This document shows positions 35,439-46,767 of a DNA stretch of 64,000 nt, one piece after another (position 1 is the first letter of the stretch; each line of letters begins with the position of its first letter). The notes under the pieces are model-generated. The model searched no databases. It was not told the origin of the DNA and saw nothing but the letters and a program-made list of their open reading frames with translations. This DNA is from Bradyrhizobium sp. B097. GTDB taxonomy: Bacteria; Pseudomonadota; Alphaproteobacteria; Rhizobiales; Xanthobacteraceae. The translations under genes and the position numbers were made by a program. The stretch lies in NCBI RefSeq assembly GCF_038957035.1, contig NZ_CP152412.1:7064501-7128500 (forward strand). Direction: 5' to 3'.

Positions 35439-37093
35439 CTTCTGCACCTTTGGTCTCATCCCAATGAACACCGTTCTATAGCCATACGGTCCAGATCGTA
35501 TGGCGAGCGGCCAATTGATGGTACGCATCAACTAGGGCTCGAGACACTACCTACTCTGGTCGGCGATATTGGCTTCAACGCTCGAAGCGGTGCCAGCACG
35601 TTGAGCGGAAAAGCGTTCTATCGCGTAGCGAACTTGTTGGGTTGCGGCTCGCAGATCATGAATTGCTAAAAGAGTCCGAGGTCCTGGAAATCTTGATCGT
35701 ACATCCACCTTTCAGTTATGAAAGGGAAAAGCTCACCGGATTACGATCGGCGAAATACCAAGCTTTTGTTGAGCACGAGCGCGCCAGATGATTCGCATGT
35801 GGCTGCATCTGTTGGGAAGAACGCGCCCTTCAAACAGTCGAAGATAGGGACTGCTCAAGTGCTGGCCGCTGGAAATAGTGCAATCCAGATATGGCCAACG
35901 CGCAAGCGTACCGTGGCCATCACTCGTAAGCTCTCGGTGCCTGGTCGCTTTGGGGCGAAGTTACGCAAACCTGATCAGCCCATTGACCAGTGCGTCCTAA
36001 ACAGGGGTGCGGCAATGGCGGAACGGCCGCTTAAGGCGGTTATCTCACGATACTTTTTCGCGCACGTGGTAAAAACGCAACGCACACCATAAGATTTTAC
36101 GGGTACATGCTCGCACGTCGCGGTGATTAGCGGCCGCGGCGCAGCGTCTTGGCATACTATATTGGCGCATGGCCTTTCGATGGTCGCTGGGATATCGGCA
36201 TAGTGCTGCGCAGAAAGTGTCCGCCTCAGAACCGGTTCGTGACAGTACAAGCAGCGGATGGTGCAGAAGGATGTGTAGAAGAAAGCCCTGATCACATGTT
36301 GAAGTCTGACAACGCCGCGAGCGCAACGGCCCCAGCCGTATCACAGCATAGAAATCTTGACAGCAAGAAGGCGGATATATGTCGCCATGCGTTTGCGCCA
36401 GGCAATCCCGGCCTGGCCTGGTCGAGAGACTATTGCCGATATCGCTATGGCGTAGCGCGACGACAGAGATCGCGGCGACGTAGCCGTAGAGCATGGGGAC
36501 AGGATGCCTATCGCGCGACCCGCAGCCATCCGCGAGCTCCGCGCGCGGCATAGCGGCAGCCGCCATCGATGATTACGTCTTCTAGCGAGGTCGGCGGCTC
36601 ATACCGCGGCTTGTGTAGCTGACCGCTCTCGGTTTGCCGGACATGATACGCTCCAAGTCAGTCAGGTCGGCGTGCGGTCGAGGTCATAGTGTTCTGCAGT
36701 ACTAGACCAACGATGCCGGAATCGCTTAACTCTCGACGCGTGCTTCAATGCAGATGAACATGACTTCCGGCGCCGGGCCATCGCAATCGAGCATCGGACG
36801 CTTGACCAATACCGCTGCTGACAGGCCATCGCGGCTCCGCTTCGATCGAAAACACACCGCTTAGAGAGGTTTAAACGGGACTTAGTATGTAAGCTCAGAC
36901 GAATTTACCTCGGAAATCAGCGGAACAAACGAGAGCTAGTCGTGAGAGCGCTCGAGGCGAATTGCCATGATCAAACGATACGTCCGCGCGCCGTATCTGC
37001 AGCGAAGCGCCGTATCTGCAGCGAAATCCTCGCTTCTTAGTCGAAAACTGCTGGCTGTTCACGACCTTCCTATGAGCGCGCGTCCACCTAAGT
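35439..37093. other. Long gap without a supported gene
   Basis: More than 1.6 kb with only low-quality frames on both strands (for example 36045-36566 minus, rich in Cys, His and Arg). No transposase, transporter or enzyme motif was recognised. The start must include the promoter of the minus-strand GNAT cluster, but no -24/-12 or nod-box-like match was found there. Confidence 0.45.
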
Positions 37094-38035
37094 TCATCGA
37101 GAAACATCCGAACTGTGTCGCATTAGAGCGTTCACCTGTTGATGGAAGCGTATCCTGCGTTTTCGAAGTAGTTGCTGCATTCGTTGGGCTGGATAGTTGT
37201 GATGAGTCGGCATATCGATCGTGCGCTTCTGGGCGGAGCGCATCCGGTGCTTGATCTTGGCGAAGCTCTGTTCGATCGGAATGAGGTCAGGAGAGTATGG
37301 CGGCAAGTACCAGAGCCTTGCGCCGGCGGCTTTGATCAAGCCGCGCAGGGTAGCCGGCTTGTGACTACCGGGATTGTCCATGATGACGATGTCGCCCGCC
37401 CGAAGCTGCGGCACGAGAACGTGCTGAACATAAGCGCGGAAACACTCGCCTTGATCGGGCTGTCGAACAGGCAAGGTGCGGTGAAGCGGTCACAGCGCAA
37501 GGCGCCGAGGAACGTCAGCGTCCGCCAATGGCCATGTGGCGTGAAGCTCCGCGCCCGCTCACCTTTTGGCCCCCATCCGCGCAACGGGGACCAATGTTGG
37601 TCCTGATGAATATCTCATCGATAAAGGCTAGGCGTCGAGGGTCGAGTTTGGCCTGCCATGAGCGGCAGCGTTGGCGTCTACGTGCGATGTCAGAGCGCGC
37701 CGGCTCGAGGGCGAGCAGCTTTTTTTGAACCGCAGCCCTTCGCGCCACAGAAACAGCCAAAACCGCATTGTGGAAGACCGTGGCCCCTCGCGCCGCGAGT
37801 TCGTCCTTCAGGGCATGCAGCGTCAAATGGGGCGTCTGGCCGATCCATTGCCTGATACAGGCGCGATGCGGCTCAAGCACCGGCTTGCGGGTCCGCCCAT
37901 CTTGCCAGGCGCGCGATGACGCTGCGACCACTTCACCACTGACGACACCGCAAGGCCAACCTCAATGCGAACGAACGACAGCTCTCACCCTTCGCAACCG
38001 CCGCAACAACACGCTTACGCAAGATCATTGGAAAG
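37094..38035 (-). mobile_element. IS630-family transposase, frameshifted
   Basis: The minus strand encodes three pieces of one IS630-type DDE transposase: LRKRVVAAVAKGESCRSFAL (about 38030-37960), the helix-turn-helix and RRLAFIDEIFIRTNIGP (first Asp, 37515-37931), and IVIMDNPGSHKPATLRGLI (second Asp) with YLPPYSPDLIPIEQSFAKIK (Glu) in 37094-37474. Frame changes occur near 37930 and 37500, so it is inactive. Confidence 0.82.
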
Positions 38036-38577
38036 TGGTCGGACCATCGGATGCCGGCCTCCAGCCCAGCCAGCATCTCGAACCATATTCGTCCCAAATC
38101 CGGAATCGTGACCGCTCTAAGATGCGCAACGCCGCAGCGTATTAGCGACCAGGTAATGCGCCTCTGGTGCAATCCCCCTGCTCGCCGTTTGTCGTCCATT
38201 CCGCGCGTTCCACGCTCCCCGGTGATCTAGAATCATTAGTGCGATTTGGAGCTTCATACGGCACAGAATGAGGTTGTCTTACATCACAGCCCTACTCCGG
38301 ACGAGCACGGCCCTGCTCAGACTGAGCAAAGCCTGAGGGCGACAAGGGCCCGTCTCCAGGTCCTCAACGAGCTAAAGGCGCTTGGTGCCGACATAGGTCA
38401 CATTGCGCGCTCCACCATGCCGTAGGGACGCTCTGCTCGATTAGCTCAGCCGCCCCGGCTCCCTAAACGCGCGGCAGGTGCCCGCCATTACGATCTCATC
38501 TACGTCAGTCTGTTCAGCCGGCTGTGCCATCAAACCGACGCCTGAGACCGGTAGGCCCGCAGCAAAACCGCGACCGA
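38036..38577. other. Gap without a supported gene
   Basis: No convincing frame; a stretch near 38300 has repeated CCTACTCCGG/CCTGCTCAGA-like units but no clear element. Nothing else seen. Confidence 0.4.
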
Positions 38578-39468
38578 TTATTTGTACTCCCGTTCCGTCC
38601 ACCATGGGAAACAATCAGGCATGTCGGCCGATACCTTATTCTTGAAGCATGCGGGCCGCTTTTCTAGGAATGCCATTACGCCTTCTTTAGCGTCGGCAGA
38701 GCCACCGAGCACATAGCTGATTCGACTGTCTATTTTGTGAGCCTCCATCGGATGATCGACACCTAGCATGCGCCACATCATCTGCCGGATCAACGCGATC
38801 GATACGGGTGGGGTCTTCTCGCCAATCTCGCGAGCGAGCATGCGCGCGGTAGGCAGAAGTTGATCAGCCGGCACCACCTTACTGACGAGTCGGCCGGCGA
38901 GCGCCTCCTGGGCTGAGAATACCTTGCCGCTATAGCACCACTCCAGAGCCTGCGCGATTCCGACGATCCGGGGCAGGAACCAGCTCGCAGCCGCCTCAGG
39001 TACGATGCCGCGCTGAGAGAACACAAAGCCAAAGCGCGCGTGCTCGGACGCAATGCGAATGTCCATTGCTAGTTGCATCGTAAGGCCAATACCGACCGCC
39101 GGACCGTTCACCGCGGCGATTACGGGCTTGAGGCATTTGAAAATCCGCAACGTGAGCAGGCCACCGCTGTCGCGGATGTGCGGATCGCCATAATCTACCG
39201 TGCCGTCGGATAACCGTCTCGCCAACCCACGCAGCGCATCGATGTCAAATGAGTCAGCTCCTGGCGAGAGATCGGCGCCTACACAAAATGCCCGGCCTTC
39301 CCCAGTTACGATGATGACCCGGATCTCGTCGTCCTTGTCAGCGCGATCAAAGGCATCGATCAGCTCCTGCCTGCAGGTGTTGGTGAAGGCGTTCAGCTTT
39401 TCGGGCTGGTTCAAGGTGATGGTCAGGATCTGCTGCGCGACCTCATATTTGATAGTCTCGTAGCTCAT
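38578..39468 (-). CDS. Enoyl-CoA hydratase/isomerase (crotonase) family protein
   Basis: The 296-residue protein is a crotonase: the N-terminal spiral ends with GRAFCVGADLS and the oxyanion segment AAVNGPAVGIGLTMQLAMDIRIAS is complete. RFGFVFSQRGIVPEAAASWFLPR carries the Glu normally used as catalytic acid or base (in IVPEA). It would add water to, or isomerise, a trans-2-enoyl-CoA in beta-oxidation or a related acyl-CoA route. It is a single gene with a GAAAGAAG site. A perfect dyad lies 267 bases upstream. Acyl-CoA genes for a CoA-transferase, thioesterase and MaoC hydratase follow farther along. Confidence 0.88.
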   Translation of the reverse strand: MSYETIKYEVAQQILTITLNQPEKLNAFTNTCRQELIDAFDRADKDDEIRVIIVTGEGRAFCVGADLSPGADSFDIDALRGLARRLSDGTVDYGDPHIRDSGGLLTLRIFKCLKPVIAAVNGPAVGIGLTMQLAMDIRIASEHARFGFVFSQRGIVPEAAASWFLPRIVGIAQALEWCYSGKVFSAQEALAGRLVSKVVPADQLLPTARMLAREIGEKTPPVSIALIRQMMWRMLGVDHPMEAHKIDSRISYVLGGSADAKEGVMAFLEKRPACFKNKVSADMPDCFPWWTEREYK

Positions 39469-40029
39469 GATGCTTCTTTCAGAAGTTACAGAAGGTGCGG
39501 GATTTCAGGTCACTGCAGCTTTGGCTCTTTTAGAGCCTCGGCCAATCGTTATTCAATCAAGGCTCCGATTTAGTAGGGCTAAGCCCATCGTGAGTGCCGG
39601 CAATAATTTCACGACTTGATCGCCGGTTCCAGCGTCTGATGCTAGATACTCAGCTATAAGCAGCTCTGATCGGGCGACTGTCGTGGCCGCAGTTCAGGAG
39701 TCTAGTACCGTAGAGGACGTTAATGAGCTTTCGACCATTATTCGTTAACATAATGGAGCCGCTCCAGACTGAAGATAGCCGGAAACGAACGCGCGCAAGA
39801 TCGGACGTTTGATTCTAGAGCCGCAATAGCTCGCGCCCCGTTGAGAAATCGGCCCATAACCGCCTCCACCACATGCAAGAGATCCCTGGTCAAGCACGTT
39901 TCTCTCAGATTGTGCGAATACTACACACGCGACCGGAATCTGCCGCGCTTCTTGGCGAGCTGTACGTTGAACGACGCTCGTTTACAGAACCGACAACTCA
40001 CTTACCTGACAACCAAGAACACCGAAACT
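39469..40029. other. Upstream region of the crotonase gene
   Basis: No gene is supported. It contains a hairpin GGCTCTTTTAGAGCC (39522-39536) and an operator-like dyad at 39735-39756. Confidence 0.45.
39735..39756. promoter_or_regulatory. Operator-like inverted repeat
   Basis: CCATTAT (39735-39741) and ATAATGG (39750-39756) are perfect inverted arms with an 8-base spacer containing GTTAAC. The size fits a TetR- or GntR-type operator. It lies upstream of the crotonase gene; no such regulator gene is adjacent. Confidence 0.4.
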
Positions 40030-40475
40030 ACTAAGCTTGGTAGTAGTTTGATGGATCCAAAACACACACCTGTCTCTGCCGTCTGGCGTTTGGTCCTGGA
40101 AATTCGAACTCGTTGACTTCGCGCGAGTTGAGCTTGCCCTTCTGCGCGCGAAAAGCGATCGTACTTTTTAACGATCGCAGGTCGACCAGTCGACCAGGAC
40201 CGCTTCGACTTTGAAGCCTCCGAGCAGGGCTTTTGCAGTGAGGTTGTCATGTCATTGGCGGACGGTGAGCATAAGCCCAACGGCCGGCCGAGGCCGTCGC
40301 CGAGCATGTGGATCTTGGCAATCAAGCCCCTCGGGAACGCCCAGCTTCTGAGTTTTGGCCCCCTTTCCTCTCGCCGCCTGCTGGTGGACACGAACAGAGT
40401 GGTGTCGAGCATCAGGTAATTGTTATCGCGGTCCCTGATCAGTTCGGCGAACGCCTTCTCCCACACGCCGGCCAT
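40030..40475 (-). mobile_element. IS5-family transposase fragment
   Basis: The minus strand gives WEKAFAELIRDRDNNYLMLDTTLF and, in line, GPKLRSWAFPRGLIAKIHMLGDGLG and NDMTTSLQ, matching the 'VDATIVK...GRSRGGMTTKIHA' region of IS5-type transposases. The first catalytic Asp is in MLDTT. The rest is missing or scrambled. Confidence 0.65.
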
Positions 40476-40732
40476 TCATTAGCGATCCGAAATGTCAGTC
40501 GCATGCATCGAATCTTGACAAATGACTACTTCGCAGCGACGCGGACCAGACGCGTGGGGATGGCACGCGGAGAGGATAAAGAGCGAGCACATTTAAGCGT
40601 TTGATCGTGACAGCCAGGATTGATCGACGTAGTGATAGCTACCTTTCGCATCATCTGAACCCATTCCCTCGGAAGAGCGGACGATCCTTGCTAGGACCAG
40701 TGAGCGACTAACCTACAAAACCCGAGACCCTG

Positions 40733-43180
40733 TCAATCTCGGCCATATCTCCCTCGCCTTACAAGCTCGCATTCGGACAGCATCTTCGTACCGATAATGC
40801 CCTCCCTGGTCAGTTGCTGTATCGCAGTGTCGGAGAGTCCGAGAAGCCCAGAAAGAATCTCTCTGTTATGCTGCCCGAGTGTTGGGGCCGGTTTGCGGAT
40901 CGCATACGGCAATAACCCTTCCCGAACCGGCATCGAGGGTTGCAGATGCCAACCTACGAATGCACGCTCTACCTCCTGAAGAAACGCGCGCGACCTGAGA
41001 TGCCGGTCCTTGAGCAGATCGTTTGGCAGGCGCGCTACGCCGGCCGCAACCCTTACGGCCTGCAATTCAGACATGGCCTGATCCGCTGCGCGGGCGAGTG
41101 TCCAGTCTTCAATTGCTGCCTCGATATCTTCCTCAATGCCACGGCGAGCTTCCGCGGACTTCAATGATAACTCCGAGGCCCAATCGGGCCGACCAATAAC
41201 CAGTGCAAGCCTCTGCCACATATCGTCGTCGGTGGCGGTCACTACGATCCAGTTGTCGTAACCGCAGCACCGGAAGCAGCCATGCGGCACGAACTGCGGA
41301 TGTCGATTGCCATACTTTTGCGGCGGCATACCGCTTATCGAACTGACAGTGATCCATGGCGCCGCAAAGGGCATCATGCATTCGATCTGGGCAAGATCAA
41401 TGAACTGACCCTGCCCAGTTTTACAAGCATGCGTCAGCGCGACCAAAACAGCGGCGCAGCCGTTCAACCCACCAACCGCATCCCCGAACGCCACGTGGCT
41501 CATCACTGGCGGCGAGTCGGGATTTCCGATCACGCTGGGTAAACCCGAGCCTTGTTCCAGAGTAGAGCCATAGGCTCGGCAATCGCGATTGGCGCTACTC
41601 GCACCAAAGGCTGACATTGACATCATGACGAGGCGCGGGTTAAGCGTTCTAAGGACGGCATAGCCAAGCCCAAGCTTCGGCAGCACATCAACCGAATAAT
41701 TGTCGACGACGATATCGGCTTCCGCCAAAAGCCGCTTGGCAAGTGCTACGCCTTTTGGCCGCGACAGATCGAGAGTGATGCCGCGCTTATTGCGGTTCAT
41801 GACGCAGAAGCCCGGCGTCATTTCATACATTTTGCTGTTGACGTAAGCCGGCCGCCGGTCGACGCCGCGCCACCAATCCGGATACTGGACAGCTTCAATC
41901 TTAATGACGTCGGCACCGAGATCAGCCAGTGTCCGGGTGCACAAGGGGCCCGCCCATCCCATCGCGAAGTCGATGACACGAATTCCCTCCAATGGCAGCC
42001 GGGCCGCCTCAATGCAGCAGGATGAAGGCGGGGCGGAGCTGGTCAGATCTCTGAGCGTATTGGCAAAACTCTGCTGCTCGCCTGGAGCTGGCACCTTCCC
42101 GCCTCGGCGTGGCGCCGTCAATGTCAGCTGCTGCGCCGAGCCAACCGTCAGGCCTCGCTCCTCGCCCAGTAAGACGGGCACGATTGCTCCACGCTCTTTC
42201 TTCTCCGCGTCCCGGAGCAACTCCGATACTTCGGGCACCGGCACGATCGGAATCTTGCGCTTCACTCCTTCGGCGAACCACTCCTGTGCAGTGCGCGTCT
42301 TTAGCCTCGGCATGAACTGCCGCTCGATTTTTTCGACATGTTGCAAACGATCGAGGCCCGTGACCAGAGCTGGATCGTTCCGCAAGTCGGATAGGCCGAG
42401 CAGGTCGCAGAAAGCCCGCCATTGTGCGGGCGTGCCTGTGGTAAGGCCAAGCCAACCCTTTTTGGTTTCATAGATGCCAGCTGGAAAGGTCGGCCAGAAA
42501 CGGTTAATGCCGATCCGGCGCATCACGTCGCCGCGCGCATACGCCTCGAACATGAGATACTCGCTGAGGACGAGGCTCGACTCAAAAATGCTGAGCGACC
42601 ACGATCGCCCTGCCCCGCTCTGCATTCGCGCTATCACCGTTGAAGCCGTGGCGATAAAGCCCCACAGACCGGCCAGTATAGCAGTCTGGAAATCGGGCGC
42701 GTGCAACGGCCGCCCCCCCGCCGGTCCAACCAGCTTCACGAGGCCGGCCAGCGCCCGGACGGACGAATCGCTGGCAGCGAATTTTGCATACGGACCATGG
42801 TGGCCGAACCAGCTCGCTTCGAGGTAGATCAACCTGGAGCGTCGTTGCCGGATCGCGGCGATATCAATAGTCGGGCAATCCGCGGGATCAACATCGCGGC
42901 CATCGAGTAGAACGTCGCAATGTTCGATCAGTGCCGTCAACCGCGTGACCGCATCCGGCTCAGCGCGATCGATGATGATGCTCGACTTATTGAAGTTAAG
43001 GAATCCGAACCACGCACTCTCGCCGCCGGGCGTCAGTTCTGCGCTTCGACGAAGCGGATCGCCCGCTGGGGGCTCGACCTTCTGCACATCGGCGCCGAAA
43101 TCCGCAAACAACCTTGCGCAATAGCTGACTGCCGCCGAGCTACCGATCTCGACCACCCGCAGATGCGATAGTACTCCCAT
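40733..43180 (-). CDS. Fused two-domain CaiB/BaiF (family III) CoA-transferase
   Basis: From the Met at 43180 (GTGGAG site) the protein is 815 residues, about twice a normal CaiB/BaiF enzyme. Domain 1 (GVLSHLRVVEIGSSAAVSYCARLFADFGADV...) runs to about residue 375; domain 2 starts at LEGIRVIDFAMGWAGPLCTRTL near residue 398. The catalytic Asp that forms the acyl-anhydride seems to be present in domain 1 (KFAASDSSVRALAGL) but is replaced in domain 2 (AYGSTLEQGSG). This resembles heterodimeric family III enzymes in which only one chain is catalytic. It moves CoA between carboxylic acids. A sigma-54-like site lies 57 bases upstream. Acids unknown. Confidence 0.87.
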   Translation of the reverse strand: MGVLSHLRVVEIGSSAAVSYCARLFADFGADVQKVEPPAGDPLRRSAELTPGGESAWFGFLNFNKSSIIIDRAEPDAVTRLTALIEHCDVLLDGRDVDPADCPTIDIAAIRQRRSRLIYLEASWFGHHGPYAKFAASDSSVRALAGLVKLVGPAGGRPLHAPDFQTAILAGLWGFIATASTVIARMQSGAGRSWSLSIFESSLVLSEYLMFEAYARGDVMRRIGINRFWPTFPAGIYETKKGWLGLTTGTPAQWRAFCDLLGLSDLRNDPALVTGLDRLQHVEKIERQFMPRLKTRTAQEWFAEGVKRKIPIVPVPEVSELLRDAEKKERGAIVPVLLGEERGLTVGSAQQLTLTAPRRGGKVPAPGEQQSFANTLRDLTSSAPPSSCCIEAARLPLEGIRVIDFAMGWAGPLCTRTLADLGADVIKIEAVQYPDWWRGVDRRPAYVNSKMYEMTPGFCVMNRNKRGITLDLSRPKGVALAKRLLAEADIVVDNYSVDVLPKLGLGYAVLRTLNPRLVMMSMSAFGASSANRDCRAYGSTLEQGSGLPSVIGNPDSPPVMSHVAFGDAVGGLNGCAAVLVALTHACKTGQGQFIDLAQIECMMPFAAPWITVSSISGMPPQKYGNRHPQFVPHGCFRCCGYDNWIVVTATDDDMWQRLALVIGRPDWASELSLKSAEARRGIEEDIEAAIEDWTLARAADQAMSELQAVRVAAGVARLPNDLLKDRHLRSRAFLQEVERAFVGWHLQPSMPVREGLLPYAIRKPAPTLGQHNREILSGLLGLSDTAIQQLTREGIIGTKMLSECELVRRGRYGRD

Positions 43181-43236
43181 CGAGTGCTCCACTTCTCCGG
43201 CCACACTCATTCTTACAGAACATCGCTCGACACACA

Positions 43237-43252
43237 TGCTATCATACGGCCA
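43237..43252 (-). promoter_or_regulatory. Weak sigma-54-like promoter ahead of the CoA-transferase
   Basis: Minus strand TGGCCGT-ATGA-TAGCA, GG and GC 10 bases apart, but two or three box mismatches. Position is right for a transcript starting about 45 bases before the CoA-transferase. No NifA-type site was found within 400 bases upstream. Confidence 0.3.
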
Positions 43253-44296
43253 ACACGATGGTACGCTCGTTAGTCGCCTGGCACCGGCGACTGGTACGCG
43301 CCGGAACAGAGGCCGCGAAGCCGCCCACCACATGCCCTTCTCGCGTTACGGTTCAGCACACGCTGCGACGTTCGTCCGCTCGGACATGCGGGCTACATTC
43401 TCCATCGCGCTCCGCACGTAAGGTGCCCGCCGGTCTACGCGCCGAGGCGGCAACCCTTCCCTGGCACCATCCGAACAGCAGCACGGATTAGTCCCGCTCC
43501 GGTAACAAAGATTATTCGAGAGCTGACGCTCGATGCCGTTCTTTTCCCGCGTCGATTTCGACGATGAAGCCGAAGGGCCCGCCGCGCCAACGCTGCGGAT
43601 AACATGTGGCTTCCTTGCGTCCCTGAACCGCTCGCGACGGTGACGTGTTTGGCGTTTTCGGACACGCCGAACGGCTTTCCCTCGATGTGGATCAACGCGC
43701 AACCTAAGTCGCAGCGCAACTCGAACGCTAAGTTTAGGCCTTGAGTCAACCGCGGCCCCTATCGGATAGTCATCTAGATGCTGGCTTCCGACTCGCACAC
43801 CGCGCATCCGCTGGTTCGCCACTTTCCGATCCGCATTCGGGCTTTGAATGAGCTCGGTGTCGTCGAGCACGTCGGTTTCTCCTTATTGTCCACGAGGAAG
43901 TCGACGTCGCTTGCGGGAAAAGATCGGGCAAGTTTGAGGACGGCTTCCGTGGTTCGACCTAACTTAATCACTGGCACCTCCGTTACGCAGCTCCCAAACC
44001 AGGTAGTGAAATGGTCGCTAATTGGGACCGTTGACCTAGTTAAACATTCCTAACCAATTTGAGTGATGGCACGCTTTGACCAATTTCTAAAATTGGGCCG
44101 CGTACCTCATGTCGGCAGGCGAACACACGATGCACAATTCACTTCTGGTACCGGCTTCCGGGTTTAACTGCCGGTAGCGAAGCGCGCAAATGGACGGCAC
44201 GATCACCATGTGCGCGCAGCCCCGCCGGCCGCGGAGCATCATGTCGCGCAACGACTTTAGGTGACCGCGAGAACGCATTTCCGCACTCATGAATGC
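43253..44296. other. Gap between CoA-transferase and tesB
   Basis: Open frames here have no family features. A perfect short dyad CCAATTT-CTA-AAATTGG lies at 44080-44096, with a further half site ACCAATTT at 44053-44060; it could be an operator or a weak hairpin downstream of tesB. Confidence 0.4.
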
Positions 44297-45157
44297 TCAG
44301 CGCTCTTCGCGCACCGCCCCTTCTTGGGCGACGGACGCCACCAGCGCGCCGTTAGGCTTGAAGATCAGGCCGCGTGCGAGGCCGCGTCCGCTTTGGGCAC
44401 TCGGCGACTCCTTGGAGTAGAGTAGCCACTCGTCGGCGCGGAACGGGCGATGAAACCACATCGCATGGTCGAGGCTTCCAGACATCATGCGCCCATCAAA
44501 TAGTGTGCGGCCATAGCGCGCCATTACCGCATCGAGCAGCGAAAGATCCGAGGCATAGGCTAGCGCGCACATATGCAGCGCCAGATCGTCGGGCAGCTTT
44601 GCGGCGGCCTTGATCCAAACATGAATGCGCCCGTCTTTGATTTTCTGACCGACATAACGACCGATTTCGACCGGACGCAATTCAACAGGACGATCAGCTT
44701 GATAGTAACGGTGAATGATTTCTGGCATATCGGGAAAGTTCGGCTGCTTCGACAATGCTTCCGCCGTGAACTTCTCTGGCGGCGGCACGTCAGGCATGCT
44801 GGTCTGATGATCGAAGGCTCCTACCTCCTCCACGTGGAACGAAATCATGATCGAGAGAATCGCATCGCCGTGCTGAACCGCCGTGACACGCCGGCTCGAA
44901 TAGCTCTTGCCATCGCGGATGGCCTCGACGTGATAGACGATCGGCACCCGCGGATCTCCCGGCCGAATGAAATAGCCGTGGATCGAATGCGGGAGGCGGC
45001 CTCGGACCGTGCGGCATGCCGCGACCATTGCCTGCCCGATCATCTGGCCACCGAACACACGTTGTGCGCTAATGTCCGGCCCCTTGCCACGAAACAGGTT
45101 CGCATCGATCTTTTCGAGATCGAGGATAGTGAGTAAATCGAGCACGTTTTTTGACAT
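44297..45157 (-). CDS. tesB: Acyl-CoA thioesterase II
   Basis: The 286-residue protein is the same length as E. coli TesB and follows it throughout: LDLEKIDANLFRGKGPD, VFGGQMIGQAMVAA in the first hot-dog domain, HGYFIRPGDPRVPIVYHVE, and in the second SDLSLLDAVMARYG and SLDHAMWFHRPFRADEWLLY. It hydrolyses medium- and long-chain acyl-CoA to free acid and CoA. The catalytic Asp, Thr/Ser and Gln region is retained (SLDHAMWFH and the C-terminal QEG). It stands alone on the minus strand, ahead of the CoA-transferase by about 1.1 kb. Confidence 0.92.
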   Translation of the reverse strand: MSKNVLDLLTILDLEKIDANLFRGKGPDISAQRVFGGQMIGQAMVAACRTVRGRLPHSIHGYFIRPGDPRVPIVYHVEAIRDGKSYSSRRVTAVQHGDAILSIMISFHVEEVGAFDHQTSMPDVPPPEKFTAEALSKQPNFPDMPEIIHRYYQADRPVELRPVEIGRYVGQKIKDGRIHVWIKAAAKLPDDLALHMCALAYASDLSLLDAVMARYGRTLFDGRMMSGSLDHAMWFHRPFRADEWLLYSKESPSAQSGRGLARGLIFKPNGALVASVAQEGAVREER

Positions 45158-46767
45158 TGATGCCTGTCTTCTGTTCCTTCGGACTTGCTCCCGTCAGCCA
45201 TCAAGCGAACCTGTCTAGCCAGGCGCCCGGCCTTTTGATCGATGGATAGTGACGGTATCTGTAGCCGGTCGACCTCTTCTCTCCTCGCGCATCTGCTTCG
45301 CCCGTACGGACGCAGCCACAGCCTCATTTGGGGACACCGGGAGTGCTGACTTTGGCTACTTCGAGAGGCTATATTCGAACTCCTAGCGCGAGGCAGCCAT
45401 TTGCGAACGATTCTGAACCGGTGCACTAAATGCTGCGCGATCTTGTGCTTCAGTCCAACCGCCTGAGAATCCTATCGGCTAATAGATGATTCCTAGAAGT
45501 CTCAGAATCGTGAGAACGGCGCACATGAACGAGACCGGTCTTATCCGATGTTGAACTTTTGACTACCGCCACTTTAACACCGCCACGCAGGTTCAGGTCC
45601 TAGACTCTTTTCGTGCAACGGTCGGGATTGGGTTCGCGCACTGAAGCGTGCAAAAGCTACTCAGCCGGCCTGGCGGGTTCTTGTAGTTTTGCGCGCGTTT
45701 CGCGAGAAAGAAGATGTCGCGGGCGATGAGCACGCCTGAATGGTCGAGTACCGGCATAGCTCAAGCAATGCCCGCGCGAACCACGGCAGGAGAGCCGTGC
45801 GTGGTCGCGAGCTGAGCCAGGCAGCCGGGTTGGAACAGTCAAATTCACGCGTGACCGTGAGTGATCCGAAGCGGCCATTTTAAGTAGCTCCTGGCTGCGT
45901 TCCTTCGAGCATGCGATATTGGTCTCGTTCAAGACTCGTGCCAACTTCTAAGGCTTGATCTTTAAGGCTGTTTGTTTAAGTGGATGTTGCCGTTGTCCGA
46001 CGGCGTAGCGAAGCCGACACTCGGCAAGGTCACGATCATCCGCGTGGAGCAAAGGCGAAGGCTACGTGCACGCATGCCTCGTAGGCTTCTGTGGTCCAAC
46101 GATTCGAAAGAGAAATAACGTCCCCATTTCGACAATGTCTAGACCTGTTCGCAAGATTCTTTCCCATCGTGTTGGACAGGAAGCAGATCGTGATGACGAA
46201 GTCGATGACACGCGCTGGTTCGTGATTGCTCCAGCATTTGCATGCGGACGGCTCGGCGGTCAAAAACAGCACTTCGAGATCATACATGCAGCGTCATCGT
46301 TAGTATCCGCCAGTCGACGGCGGACGCCGCTGTACAATATCGATACTGGCGGCGCTACTGAACGCCTCATACGGTCGAGGACTCCCGTGCGGCATCTCGC
46401 CCCCCCCCGAATGGACTCCTAACTCGGCCCTCTTTATGCGGTTCCCTGCCGTCGACTCTTGTCGTCATGAGGCTCTCGCCACTCCACGTCAGAATTGTAT
46501 GACGACAGACGGTCTCATGGAAGGAGGCTCGTACGCTGCGTCGAACACGCGCTACTCATCGAGATCGCTTCAACCGTGTCACGACAATGTTGGATCTAGA
46601 TACTGGATATTCTGGACGTTTAAACGATAAGACGGGATTGACCGGTCCTCCGTGACGAGTGCTGGCCCGCAATTGGGGCCGCGCCCATAGTTGCGGCAGC
46701 AAGGCATGTACATGTACGATGAATGACACGCCCAATGGTCACCTTCAGCAACACGGGAGTCACACCA
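45158..46767. other. Long gap without a supported gene
   Basis: Several short frames on both strands (for example 45657-45944 minus, 46066-46422 plus) show no motifs. Probably old insertion debris. Confidence 0.45.

Noticed and set aside
36045..36566. 173-codon minus-strand frame rich in Cys and His
   Set aside because: No domain pattern and no ribosome site; overlapping frames are equally good, so it was left as unassigned gap.
38435..38460. tRNA-like text GATTAGCTCAG
   Set aside because: Only the D-loop-like word is present; no acceptor stem, anticodon arm or T-loop can be folded around it.
44066..44081. TGGCACGCTTTGACC as a sigma-54 promoter
   Set aside because: The bases 10 after GG are CC instead of GC, so the -12 box is missing.
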